A stretch of 64,000 bases of DNA, taken from Sinorhizobium alkalisoli. Its GTDB lineage: Bacteria > Pseudomonadota > Alphaproteobacteria > Rhizobiales > Rhizobiaceae. Below, one piece after another: positions 9,276 to 18,116 of this stretch. Within the stretch, counting starts at the first letter, position 1; every line of letters begins with the position of its first letter. A program made the translations under genes and the position numbers. The notes below the pieces were generated by a model, which was not told the origin of the DNA, made no database searches, and saw nothing but the letters and a program-made list of their open reading frames with translations. Location: NCBI RefSeq assembly GCF_008932245.1, contig NZ_CP034909.1:310001-374000 (forward strand), written 5' to 3'.

Positions 9276-10963
9276 GACCGATTTTCCAGAGAACGCGAAA
9301 CGAGAATGACCGGGATCATGCCGGCAATGACGATGATGATCGCCGCGACGGAGGCGTCTTCCACCCTTGCACGCGAAGCGTCCTCGTAAACGAGTGTGGC
9401 GAGCGTGTTGAAGTTGAAGGGGCGCAGCATGATGGTGGCCGAGAGCTCCTTCATCGTCTCGATGAAGACGAGAAGGGCGGCGGTTAGAACCGCCGGCCGC
9501 ATCATGGGCAATAGCACGGTGCGGAGCGTCTGGGCGCTGGTCCGGCCGAGCGCGCGTGCGGCCATGTCGAGATGTGGCGAGAGCTTGTGAAAACCGGCCT
9601 CGAGCGTGCCCTCGGCCATGGTGAGGAAGCGCACCGTGCAGGCGTAGATGATCGCAAAGCCGGTCCCGCTCATGATCAGGCCGGTGGAAACGTCGAAATA
9701 CGTGCGCATCCGGGCATCCAAGGCGTTATCGATTGCGGCGAGCGGGAAGAGGACACCGATCGCAAGCACCGTTCCCGGTACTCCATAGCCAAAGGAGGCA
9801 AGCCGCCCCGCGACGTCCGTGATCGGCGAGCGTCCCGTGCGGGCGGCGTAGGCGAGTACGAAGCCGAGGAACACCGACGCGAGCGCCGTCAGGCCGGAAA
9901 CCAGGACACTGTGCAGGAAGGCGTCCAGGAGCCGTGGCGCGAGGAACTGGTCGAGACGCCTCAAAGCAAAGTTGCCGAGGACGAGGAAGGGAACTCCAAA
10001 ACCTGAGAGCACGGGAAGGAGGCAGGCGGCGGTAGCCGCCCACTTCTTCCAGCCGGCCAGCTTGACCCGCACCACGTCGTGGACGGCTGCCGTCGTCTTG
10101 TGGCTTGCAAAGCGCTGCCTGCGCCGCGCCGCGCGCTCGATCATCATCAGCCCGATGACGAAGACGAGCATGATGCAGGCGATCTGCGCCGCACCGGCGA
10201 GGCTGCCGCGGTTGAGCCAGGTGTCGTAGATGGAGAAGGTGAGCGTCTGAACGCCGAGGAATTCGACCGCGCCGATGTCGTTCAGCGTTTCCATGGCCAC
10301 CAGGGTGAGGCCGATCATGATCGCCGGCCGTGCCATGGGAGCCTGCACAAGCAGGAAGACCCTCACCGGGCCTGCGCCGAGGGTGCGCGCGACATCCGCA
10401 GCCGCGCGACCCTGCATCAGGAACATGGAGCGGCAGGCGAGATAGATATAGGGGTAAAGGACCGAACTCATCACCAGCACGGCGCCGCCGAGCGAGCGAA
10501 CGTCGGGGAACCAGTAGTCACGGCTCGACTGGAAGCCGAAGAGCGCCCGCACCAGCCCCTGAACCGGACCGGTGAAAGTCAGGAATTCACCGAAGGCGTA
10601 AGCCGCCAGATAGGCGGGGATCGCAAGCGGCAGCACGAGGGCGGCGGAGAGCATGCGGCGCATCGGAAAGTCGCAGGTGGCCGCCAGCCACGCGGTCAGA
10701 ATGCCGATGATTGCCGTGAACGCGCCGGTCAGCGCCACAAGCAGGAGCGTTCGCGTGACGGCGCGCGGGACGACATTCTCCACCAGGTGCGGCCAGTCCG
10801 CATTGCCGCCGGAGACTGCAAGCCATGCGATAGCAAGAATCGGCATCAGCACGACGGCCGAAGAAAGCCCCGCCCAGCTCGCGAGCATCCGATGGGTAAG
10901 GCCGGTGCCGGAGTTGGCATGCCGTCGTCTGAGGCTTTTGGCGATGAAGTGCAATCGATCCAT
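9272..10963 (-). CDS. Iron(III) ABC transporter permease (FbpB/SfuB type, two fused permease domains)
   Basis: 563 aa with about 12 hydrophobic segments arranged as two homologous permease halves. Each half has an EAA-type coupling loop: DVARTLGAGPVRVFLLVQAP in the N-terminal half and DMAARALGRTSAQTLRTVLL in the C-terminal half. This fused layout is typical of FbpB-like ferric iron permeases. The matching binding protein, FbpA, is encoded about 10 kb away at 21353-22396; no ATPase gene is adjacent here. The final codon lies inside a palindromic repeat. Substrate is inferred from family and from the fbpA gene. Confidence 0.8.
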   Translation of the reverse strand: MDRLHFIAKSLRRRHANSGTGLTHRMLASWAGLSSAVVLMPILAIAWLAVSGGNADWPHLVENVVPRAVTRTLLLVALTGAFTAIIGILTAWLAATCDFPMRRMLSAALVLPLAIPAYLAAYAFGEFLTFTGPVQGLVRALFGFQSSRDYWFPDVRSLGGAVLVMSSVLYPYIYLACRSMFLMQGRAAADVARTLGAGPVRVFLLVQAPMARPAIMIGLTLVAMETLNDIGAVEFLGVQTLTFSIYDTWLNRGSLAGAAQIACIMLVFVIGLMMIERAARRRQRFASHKTTAAVHDVVRVKLAGWKKWAATAACLLPVLSGFGVPFLVLGNFALRRLDQFLAPRLLDAFLHSVLVSGLTALASVFLGFVLAYAARTGRSPITDVAGRLASFGYGVPGTVLAIGVLFPLAAIDNALDARMRTYFDVSTGLIMSGTGFAIIYACTVRFLTMAEGTLEAGFHKLSPHLDMAARALGRTSAQTLRTVLLPMMRPAVLTAALLVFIETMKELSATIMLRPFNFNTLATLVYEDASRARVEDASVAAIIIVIAGMIPVILVSRSLENRS

Positions 10964-11028
10964 TCCAAGGCGATATTGCCCGACGCGCCGGAAACCGGTT
11001 CTCGCGGGTCAAGTTTTCGTTACAGCAT

Positions 11029-11130
11029 TAGCGCATCGGCCCGGGAATCGGAACCGATTTTCGGAAGGTCCGGTTGCGCAGATTCCAAGAGGTGCAGCGA
11101 CCTGAGCGCGTCTGCAAGAACGTGCGGCGG
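11029..11130. repeat. Palindromic intergenic repeat, copy B (RIME-like)
   Basis: Inverted relative to copy A. It starts TAGCGCATCGGCC, contains CCGATTTTCGGAAGG, and ends in a GAGCGCGTCTGC...GTGCGGCG arm. It fills most of the gap between the iron permease and the CbrA-like kinase. Confidence 0.75.
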
Positions 11131-11155
11131 TGGAGAGCCTGAAAGGCTCCGCGCG

Positions 11156-14100
11156 TCAGTTCGCCAGGACGCGTTGCGAGGGGAAGGCGATCTCCACCAG
11201 AGTGCCCTCGTTCGGGGCGGAATTGATCGAGAACTGGGCGCGGTTGGCCTCCGCCATGGCCTTGGTCAGCGGCAGGCCGAGCCCCGTGCCGTCGCCTCGC
11301 TTGCGCCCACCGGTCGTGACCTGCCTGAACGGCTTCATCGCCTGGTCGAGTTCGTTGCGCGTCATGCCGACGCCGGTGTCGCGGATCCGCAGGATGACGC
11401 TGCCGTTTGCCTCGTAGGCGGTCGACACCACGATCTGTCCGCCGGACGGGGTGAATCGGATAGCATTCGCCAGTATGTTGAGCGCGATCTGTTTGATCGA
11501 CCGGCCGTCGGCGACGACCTCCGGCACGGAGGTCGAGAGCGATGTGCGGACGATCACGCGCTGGCTGTTGGCCTGCGGTTGAACCAGCGAAACCGCCTCG
11601 GACACCGCCTCGTTGAGATCCACGGCGCTGAAATCGAGCTCCATTTCGCCCGCTTCGATTTTAGAGATATCGAGCAGGTCGTTGACGATGTCGAGCACAT
11701 GGCGTCCCGAGCGGCCGATATCGCCGGCATATTCGATATAGCGCGGATGACCGATCGGACCGAAATGCTCGCTCGCCATCATGTCGGAAAAGCCGATGAT
11801 GGCGTTGAGCGGTGTGCGGATCTCGTGACTGACGCGAGCCAGGAACTCCGTCTTGTGGGCATTCGCCGTCTCCGCCGCCCGTTTGGCATTGCGCAATTCA
11901 TCCTCGGTGCGTTTCCACTGGGTGATGTCGCGGATGACAGCGCAATAGCCGTTCGAGGAGGAGAGGCGGCCGATCGTCATGAACAGCGGGATGAAGCCGC
12001 CACCTGCTTCGCGTCCGATCACCTCGCGGCCATCATTGAGAACGCTCGCGACGCCGTGGCCGGAAAGCCCCTGGAGATAGTCGATCACCGCTCTCTGGCT
12101 CTCATGAGCGAAAAGGGCGGCAAAGGGTTTACCGCGCATTGCGTCCTCGTCATAGTTGAAGAGCGCGCTCGCCGACCTGTTCATCGTGCGGATGTCGCCG
12201 TCCTGGCCGAGGACCACGACGCCGTCGGTGGCGGTCTCCAGGATCGAGCGAAGCTCGTCGATTTCGGTCCGCAGCTGCGCTTCCGTTTCCGCGAACCTGA
12301 CGGCGTCCTGCGGCTCGCTCGCATCCGCACGCGCTGCGGTCGGACTGATGGCGAGCATGAGCGCGCTTCGTCCTTCCCAGCGGATCGAATGCAGATGGGC
12401 GGTGACAGGTGTGAACTCGCCGCTTTCGCGGACGAGCGTCATTGTGCCGTCCGGCTTGGACGCCTGGGACTCGTCGCCAGTGGTAAAGAGCGCCGCAAGG
12501 CCCCCTTCGCGGGCAAAGGCCCCGAGATCCGCGTAGCCGGTGAGCCGCAGGAATTCCGGATTGGCGTGCAGCAGATCGTCGCCGTGATGGACGAGAAGCG
12601 CGACAGGCAGGCGGTCGAGGATCTCGCTGCTCATGGCAAGGCCCGTGCGCGCCGGAACGGCTTCGTCGCCGGCTGGCGCGCGAGACCCTTCGCTGCCGGT
12701 CGCCGGTTCGGGCGGCTTGCTCTCGATTGCCGGAGCGGATGGCGTCTCTTCGGCGAAGGGCGCTTGTGCTGCCGTTGGCGTTTCGCCTGCGGCATCCGCC
12801 GCCGCCGGCGCGCCGAAACGGGTGCCGAGCTGCCGCGCAATCTCGCGGAAGGCGGCCTGTTCGCCGCGGGTCAAGGTTCCCGAGCCAGCCGGCCGGCGCA
12901 GGTCGAGATCGATGATCTTGTCCGAAGATGGCCGTTCCGGCGGATCGACAACGCGAAGCGCGGGCCGCTCGCCGCCAAAGGCGTCCTCTGCCGCAGCCGT
13001 TTGTTGATCGGAGCTCGTTTCGGAATCCGAACCGGTACCGATCGCGGGCTCTGCCTCGGTTTCGGTTTCCGGCTTCGGACCAGCGGCTGCCTCTGGCTGC
13101 CCGTCCGCAGCCTCTGAGGGGGTGTTCTCCTGGTGCAGCGTGCCTCCAAGCGAAAGACCGCTCGCCTTTTCATCCACCACCGCATCGGCGCCCCGCACGA
13201 TGCCGAAGCCGCGGAAACCGTCGAATTCGCGTGTTCGGGAGTAGGTGGGGAGGGCGGCGAGATCGACCGGCACCTTGAGCCTCGTCCCCTCCACCGGCCA
13301 GAGGATCGTCTTGCCCGACCAGGTATCGCGGCGATGCAGAAGCTCGTTGATCTTGTTGTCGGGGTCGAGGTCGTAGCGGGAGGCAAGCTCTTCGAAGGTC
13401 AGACCCACGACGTCGGCAGCGTTCGGCCCGACCGCGGAGGCGAATTCCTCGGAAATCTCGCTGAAACGCCCTTCCGCATCGATCTTCCAGACGAAACGGA
13501 CGGCGCGCCCGCCCGGATCGAAGCTGAATTCAGTCGTCGGCGCTGCGCCTTCACGCGCGTCCCTTGCCGCCTCATCCGGCTCTGTGGCTTGCTCGCTCGG
13601 CGCGTTCGCCTCGTTCAGAGACTCTGGCAGCGCTTCTCCTCGCGCCTCGGCGAAGGCAGCGTCGCCGACCTCCCGCGCCATCGCCGCGGTGGAGGCCGCG
13701 CCCGAAGCCGGGTCCTCCGTCATTTGCGCCGGCTGCTCCGGCACGGCCGCCTGCGTCTCGGTCGTCGAGGCAGCCGCTTCCTCCTTCGCCGGCTCGGTCG
13801 TGTTCTCGATCGCTGCGGCGGTCGCTTCCTCGATAACGGCTTCCACGGCGAAGAGGAGATGGAGAGCCGGGTAGTCGGAAATCTTGCCGATGGCGGCCGG
13901 CAACTGCCCCTTATCGGTGGCGACCGGACGCTTGATCAGCCTGTCCTTGTCGCGCGCGACTGCTGTCACGAGTGTCCGCCGTACCGGCGCCGGCAGTCCC
14001 AATCGCTCGAAGCCCGAGGACTGGGCAATGATCTCTCCCTCGTCGTCGAGCACGGCCATGTGCGTGTCCGGTCCGTCGAGGCCAGCGATCATCGCAGCGG

Positions 14101-14497
14101 CGCGCTCCTCGGTCGAGAGCGCCTTGCCGTTGTGCGGGGTTGTGAAGAGGACGGCCTCCTCGTCCGGCCCGATGCGGATCAGTTCCACTGTCGCATTGAG
14201 GGGAAGTCTGCGGAAGCCGGAGGACATCCGGATGAGGAGCTGCCGACGGTCGCCGACCGTGACGAGCTGGGCCGCGGCGGTGCGCAACTGGCGCAGAGAA
14301 AGATCGCCCGGGTCGAGCGCGCTGTCGATGAAGTCGTAGACCGAGGCCATGCCGAACAGCCTGGCGCCTTGATCGTTGGCCCAAAGCACCCGCGCGAGAT
14401 TCTTGGAAAATAGGACAGATGCATTCCCGTGGGCAAAATGCTCCCGCACCCGTGCATGCACGGCAATGTCGATGAAGGGGTATCGTCTCGCGGGCAT
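11156..14497 (-). CDS. cbrA: Multi-PAS sensor histidine kinase, CbrA-like
   Basis: 1113 aa. The N-terminal half has PAS-like sensor modules separated by an Ala/Glu/Pro-rich low-complexity stretch (about residues 215-310 and again about 465-620). A canonical PAS domain follows (about 730-850). The kinase core has the H-box SHEIRTPLNAIIGF with His891, N-box around Asn1007-1011, G1 DTGVGM at about 1040 and G2 GTGLGL at about 1070. No clear transmembrane segment is seen, suggesting a soluble kinase. In S. meliloti a kinase of this architecture and chromosomal neighbourhood, CbrA, controls envelope properties and cell cycle through DivK. That identification is from memory of gene order. Confidence 0.75.
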   Translation of the reverse strand: MPARRYPFIDIAVHARVREHFAHGNASVLFSKNLARVLWANDQGARLFGMASVYDFIDSALDPGDLSLRQLRTAAAQLVTVGDRRQLLIRMSSGFRRLPLNATVELIRIGPDEEAVLFTTPHNGKALSTEERAAAMIAGLDGPDTHMAVLDDEGEIIAQSSGFERLGLPAPVRRTLVTAVARDKDRLIKRPVATDKGQLPAAIGKISDYPALHLLFAVEAVIEEATAAAIENTTEPAKEEAAASTTETQAAVPEQPAQMTEDPASGAASTAAMAREVGDAAFAEARGEALPESLNEANAPSEQATEPDEAARDAREGAAPTTEFSFDPGGRAVRFVWKIDAEGRFSEISEEFASAVGPNAADVVGLTFEELASRYDLDPDNKINELLHRRDTWSGKTILWPVEGTRLKVPVDLAALPTYSRTREFDGFRGFGIVRGADAVVDEKASGLSLGGTLHQENTPSEAADGQPEAAAGPKPETETEAEPAIGTGSDSETSSDQQTAAAEDAFGGERPALRVVDPPERPSSDKIIDLDLRRPAGSGTLTRGEQAAFREIARQLGTRFGAPAAADAAGETPTAAQAPFAEETPSAPAIESKPPEPATGSEGSRAPAGDEAVPARTGLAMSSEILDRLPVALLVHHGDDLLHANPEFLRLTGYADLGAFAREGGLAALFTTGDESQASKPDGTMTLVRESGEFTPVTAHLHSIRWEGRSALMLAISPTAARADASEPQDAVRFAETEAQLRTEIDELRSILETATDGVVVLGQDGDIRTMNRSASALFNYDEDAMRGKPFAALFAHESQRAVIDYLQGLSGHGVASVLNDGREVIGREAGGGFIPLFMTIGRLSSSNGYCAVIRDITQWKRTEDELRNAKRAAETANAHKTEFLARVSHEIRTPLNAIIGFSDMMASEHFGPIGHPRYIEYAGDIGRSGRHVLDIVNDLLDISKIEAGEMELDFSAVDLNEAVSEAVSLVQPQANSQRVIVRTSLSTSVPEVVADGRSIKQIALNILANAIRFTPSGGQIVVSTAYEANGSVILRIRDTGVGMTRNELDQAMKPFRQVTTGGRKRGDGTGLGLPLTKAMAEANRAQFSINSAPNEGTLVEIAFPSQRVLAN

Positions 14498-14622
14498 TGG
14501 CAGGCCTATTGACTGGTCGCGTGCGCGTTAACACTCTATTAATATCCGGCCCTATCGCGAGGGTCCAGCAGTGCCCCCTGATCCGCAGCGAGTTTCACGA
14601 CGCAAGGTTAATGGGCGCCATC

Positions 14623-14658
14623 TTGTGCATCGCACAAAAAATGTTGCATCGCACAAAA
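14623..14658. promoter_or_regulatory. Tandem operator-like repeats upstream of the phasin gene
   Basis: A 6-3-6 inverted repeat TTGTGC-ATC-GCACAA (14623-14637) is followed by a second copy of GCATCGCACAAAA at 14646-14658. The two 13-bp copies are spaced 19 bp start to start. They lie about 50 bp before phaP. A PHB-responsive repressor of the PhaR/AniA type is a plausible binder; this is inference. Confidence 0.5.
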
Positions 14659-14706
14659 CTTTCGGTTATAAGATGTCCAACACCCACACACCAAGGAGCA
14701 AATGCC

Positions 14707-15156
14707 ATGGCCACTGCCAAGAAGACCGAAGATGCCTTTGCGATGTCCTTCGACCCGTCGAAGTTCGTCGGGAGCTTCCGTGAATTTGCCGAAAAGGGCG
14801 CCGTCCAGTCGAAAGAGGCGTACGCCAAGATGAAGACTGCAGCCGAAGAGGCAACGAAGACGGTCGAAGCAACGTTCGAAAACGCTCAGTCGGGCTCTGT
14901 CGAACTCGGCCTCAAGGCCATCGACGCGTTGCGCACCAATGCTGAAACCTCGCTTTCGCACATGGAAGCACTACTCGGCGTGAAGTCGATCTCGGAACTC
15001 GTCGAACTGCAGACGGCCTTCATCCGCAAGCAGGCCGAGCTCGCCGTCGAGCAGGCCAAGTCGATGCAGGAAGCCACTCGCAAGGTCGCTGAGAATGTTG
15101 CCAAGCCCGGCAAGCAAGCCGCCGAAAAGGCGATGTCCAGCTTCAAGGGCGCTTGA
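14707..15156 (+). CDS. phaP: Phasin, PHB granule surface protein
   Basis: 149 aa, mostly amphipathic helix with many Ala, Lys and Glu residues. The typical phasin_2 pattern runs from FDPSKFVGSFREFAEKG through VELGLKAIDALRTNAETSL to a C-terminal GKQAAEKAMSSFKG. Phasins coat polyhydroxybutyrate granules and influence their number and size. The start at 14707 is set by AAGGAG eight bases upstream; longer in-frame extensions cover the promoter repeats and are unlikely. A strong terminator follows. It lies divergent to the CbrA-like kinase. Confidence 0.9.
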   Translation: MATAKKTEDAFAMSFDPSKFVGSFREFAEKGAVQSKEAYAKMKTAAEEATKTVEATFENAQSGSVELGLKAIDALRTNAETSLSHMEALLGVKSISELVELQTAFIRKQAELAVEQAKSMQEATRKVAENVAKPGKQAAEKAMSSFKGA

Positions 15157-15190
15157 TCGTCACTCCCGTTTCGATCGATACCATTGCAAG

Positions 15191-15220
15191 AGACCGGGTG
15201 GCTTGCCATCCGGTCTTTTT
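15191..15220 (+). terminator. Rho-independent terminator after phaP
   Basis: An 11-bp stem (AGACCGGGTGG/CCATCCGGTCT, one G-T pair) with a CTTG loop runs into five T residues. It starts 35 bases after the phasin stop. Confidence 0.9.
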
Positions 15221-15306
15221 GCTGGATAATCCGAACATAAGGCTTGCAAATCGATGTGAGTGACCGTATGTGAGCCGCCAAGCGACTTGAGGGTCGCTGC
15301 CCGAGT

Positions 15307-15383
15307 GCGGTTGTAGCTCAGTTGGTTAGAGCGCAGGTTTGTGGCACCTGAGGTCGGTGGTTCGAGACCACCCAACCGTACCA
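15307..15383 (+). tRNA. tRNA-His (GTG anticodon)
   Basis: 77 nt with encoded CCA. The cloverleaf is complete: acceptor GCGGTTG/CAACCGT, D arm GCTC...GAGC, anticodon stem CAGGT/ACCTG with loop TTGTGGC (anticodon GTG), and T arm GGTGG/CCACC. Position 73 is A and there is no encoded G at -1. This is the divergent alphaproteobacterial form of tRNA-His. Confidence 0.95.
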
Positions 15384-15397
15384 CTCTTTTCATCCTT

Positions 15398-16279
15398 TCA
15401 CGCGAAGATCTGATGCTCGGCCGTCACCAGTTCCTGCAGGAACGAGACGACCGTGCGCACGCGCACCAGATCGCGCGCGCTTTCGTGATAGGTCGTCCAG
15501 TAGGCGCGGCGGATCGTCGTCCCTGGCAGAAGGCGGACCAGTTCCGGATATTGCCGGGCAATGTAGTTGTGCAGGATGCCGATGCCGGCGCTGGAGCGGA
15601 CGGCCTCGGTCTGTCCGGTGGCGCTGGAGATTTCGAAGGAGGCGTCCCAGCTGCGCATGATCTCGGCGGAGAAATTGAGCGAGGGCGTGAAGATCAGGTC
15701 CTCCACATAGCCGATGCGGCGGTGGTTCTTGAGATCGTCGACCGCCTTCGGCGTGCCGTATCGGCCAAGATAATCCGCCGATGCGAAGAGACCCAGTGTA
15801 TAATCGGTGAGTTTGGACGATACGAGACGCCCCTGTTCCGGCCGCTCAATGGTAATGGCGATATCGGCCTCGCGCTGCGACAGGGAGAAGGAGCGCGGTA
15901 CCGGCACAAGCTGCAACTTGAGCTCGGGATAGCGTGCGGTCAGGCGACCGAGGCGCGGTGCCAGGAAGGAAACGCCGAAACCGTCTGGAGCGCCGATGCG
16001 CACCGTGCCGGCGATGGCCGTGTCGATCCGCCCGATCTGTGACTGGGCCGCCAGCATTTCCGTTTCCATGCGCTCGGCGGCCGCGAGAAAGACTTCGCCC
16101 TCGGCGGTCAGTTCGCAGCCGCTCGGGCGCCGCACGAGAAGCCGCGTCTTCAGGGTTTCTTCAAGTGCGGTGACGCGCCGGCTGAGCGTGGCATGGTTGA
16201 GCCCGAGGCGCTTTGAAGCGGCGAGAATCTGGCCCGTCCGCGCTACGGCGAGAAACACTCTGACGTCGTCCCAGTCCAT
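15398..16279 (-). CDS. LysR-family transcriptional regulator, divergent from mmsA
   Basis: 293 aa. The N-terminal winged helix-turn-helix (DDVRVFLAVARTGQILAASK, then LNHATLSRRVTALEE) is followed by a substrate-binding effector domain (about residues 90-290). It is divergently transcribed from mmsA with about 110 bp between them, the classical arrangement for a LysR activator of the neighbouring catabolic gene. The start at 16279 is preferred because GGAG lies seven bases upstream; a start at 16312 is possible. The inducer is not known. Confidence 0.85.
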   Translation of the reverse strand: MDWDDVRVFLAVARTGQILAASKRLGLNHATLSRRVTALEETLKTRLLVRRPSGCELTAEGEVFLAAAERMETEMLAAQSQIGRIDTAIAGTVRIGAPDGFGVSFLAPRLGRLTARYPELKLQLVPVPRSFSLSQREADIAITIERPEQGRLVSSKLTDYTLGLFASADYLGRYGTPKAVDDLKNHRRIGYVEDLIFTPSLNFSAEIMRSWDASFEISSATGQTEAVRSSAGIGILHNYIARQYPELVRLLPGTTIRRAYWTTYHESARDLVRVRTVVSFLQELVTAEHQIFA

Positions 16280-16392
16280 GCCGTCGCTCCAGGTGCTTTG
16301 ATTTTTGCACAACGGTTCCTGAATATCGGAAATTGAATTGTTGAAATCGTAGTGCGATCATGCGCTCCAGATCAAGACCAGGAGGAACCCCC

Positions 16393-17889
16393 ATGTATGA
16401 AATCGGACATTTCATCGACGGCAAGCGCGTCCCCGGCACGAGCGGCCGCGTAAGCAACATCTTCAATCCGGCGACGGGCGAAGTTCAGGGCACCGTGGCG
16501 CTCGCGAGCGACGCCGAGCTTGCCGCTGCGGTGGAAAGCGCCAAGGCGGCTCAGCCGAAGTGGGCGGCTACCAACCCGCAGCGTCGTGCGCGCATCTTCA
16601 TCAAGTTCGTGCAACTCTTGAACGAGCATATGAACGAATTGGCCGAGTTGCTCTCCCGCGAGCACGGCAAGACCATCGAAGACGCCAAGGGTGACGTCGT
16701 TCGCGGCCTTGAGGTCTGCGAATTCGTCATCGGCATACCGCATCTGCAGAAGAGCGAATTCACCGAAGGCGCCGGCCCCGGCATTGACATGTATTCGATC
16801 CGTCAGCCGGTCGGCGTCGGCGCCGGCATCACGCCGTTCAACTTTCCGGCGATGATCCCCATGTGGATGTTCGCTCCGGCGATCGCCTGCGGCAACGCCT
16901 TCATCCTGAAGCCGTCCGAACGCGATCCGTCCGTGCCAATCCGCCTCGCCGAACTGATGATCGAAGCCGGCCTGCCGGCGGGCGTGCTCAACGTCGTCAA
17001 TGGCGACAAGGGCGCGGTCGACGCGATCCTGACGAATCCGGACATCGGCGCCGTCTCCTTCGTCGGCTCGACGCCGATCGCCCGCTATGTCTACGGCACC
17101 GCGGCGATGAACGGCAAGCGCGCGCAGTGCTTCGGCGGCGCCAAGAACCATATGATCATCATGCCTGATGCCGATCTTGACCAGGCCGCCAATGCGCTGA
17201 TCGGCGCCGGCTACGGCTCCGCCGGCGAGCGCTGCATGGCGATCTCGGTTGCCGTTCCGGTCGGCGAGGAGACCGCGAACCGCCTCGTCGACAAGCTGGT
17301 GCCGATGGTTGAAAGCCTGCGCATCGGCCCCTATACGGACGAAAAGGCCGATATGGGCCCGGTCGTCACCAAGGAGGCGGAGGCGCGCATCCGGAGCCTG
17401 ATCGACAGCGGCATCGAGCAGGGCGCCAAGCTCGTCGTCGACGGCCGCGACTTCAAGCTGCAGGGCTATGAAAACGGCCATTTCGTCGGCGGCTGCCTGT
17501 TCGATCACGTCACGCCGGACATGGACATCTACAAGACGGAAATCTTCGGCCCCGTGCTGTCGGTCGTGCGTGCCAAGAACTACGAGGACGCCCTGTCGCT
17601 GCCGATGAAGCATGAATACGGCAATGGTGTCGCGATCTACACCCGCGATGGCGATGCGGCGCGCGACTTCGCCTCCCGCATCAATATCGGCATGGTTGGT
17701 GTCAACGTTCCGATCCCGGTGCCGCTCGCCTACCACTCCTTCGGCGGCTGGAAGTCCTCGTCCTTCGGCGATCTCAACCAGCACGGCACGGACTCGATCA
17801 AGTTCTGGACCCGGACGAAGACCATCACCTCGCGCTGGCCCTCGGGCATCAAGGACGGCGCCGAGTTCTCGATCCCGACGATGCGATAA
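16393..17889 (+). CDS. mmsA: CoA-acylating methylmalonate-semialdehyde dehydrogenase
   Basis: 498 aa, aldehyde dehydrogenase superfamily. It converts methylmalonate semialdehyde or malonate semialdehyde to propionyl-CoA or acetyl-CoA in valine and myo-inositol catabolism. The MmsA-type motif GVGAGITPFNFPAMIPMW and the catalytic cysteine in GSAGERCMAI (residue 281) are present. The start is set by AGGAGGA upstream of the ATG at 16393. A terminator with a TTCG loop follows. The divergent LysR gene probably controls it. It is also called iolA in inositol pathways, but no other iol genes are nearby. Confidence 0.93.
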   Translation: MYEIGHFIDGKRVPGTSGRVSNIFNPATGEVQGTVALASDAELAAAVESAKAAQPKWAATNPQRRARIFIKFVQLLNEHMNELAELLSREHGKTIEDAKGDVVRGLEVCEFVIGIPHLQKSEFTEGAGPGIDMYSIRQPVGVGAGITPFNFPAMIPMWMFAPAIACGNAFILKPSERDPSVPIRLAELMIEAGLPAGVLNVVNGDKGAVDAILTNPDIGAVSFVGSTPIARYVYGTAAMNGKRAQCFGGAKNHMIIMPDADLDQAANALIGAGYGSAGERCMAISVAVPVGEETANRLVDKLVPMVESLRIGPYTDEKADMGPVVTKEAEARIRSLIDSGIEQGAKLVVDGRDFKLQGYENGHFVGGCLFDHVTPDMDIYKTEIFGPVLSVVRAKNYEDALSLPMKHEYGNGVAIYTRDGDAARDFASRINIGMVGVNVPIPVPLAYHSFGGWKSSSFGDLNQHGTDSIKFWTRTKTITSRWPSGIKDGAEFSIPTMR

Positions 17890-17944
17890 CCACTACAGCG
17901 TTTCTCAGACGCAAGGTCGATGCGCTAGATCTCCTCCCTCTGCT

Positions 17945-17970
17945 GAGCCTCCTTCGGGAGGCTCTTTTTT
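17945..17970 (+). terminator. Rho-independent terminator after mmsA
   Basis: A perfect 8-bp stem GAGCCTCC/GGAGGCTC with a TTCG tetraloop is followed by six T residues. Just upstream (17893-17927) is a decayed remnant of the palindromic repeat family. Confidence 0.92.
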
Positions 17971-18116
17971 GTTGCATTGCGCGCGGCTATACAACTAACT
18001 AACCCCGATAAGCCGGGTGATCGTGTGACGATTCGCACTGTGGTGGACGAACCATACGGCTGATCGCCTGGGGGGTGCTCACGCAGGGCCGGCCTGTCTG
18101 ATCGAGGGGATACGTC

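Noticed and set aside
10079..13117. A 1012-codon open frame on the plus strand
   Set aside because: It lies antisense to the iron permease and the CbrA-like kinase, crosses a repeat, and its translation is low-complexity Arg/Glu/Asp without any domain.
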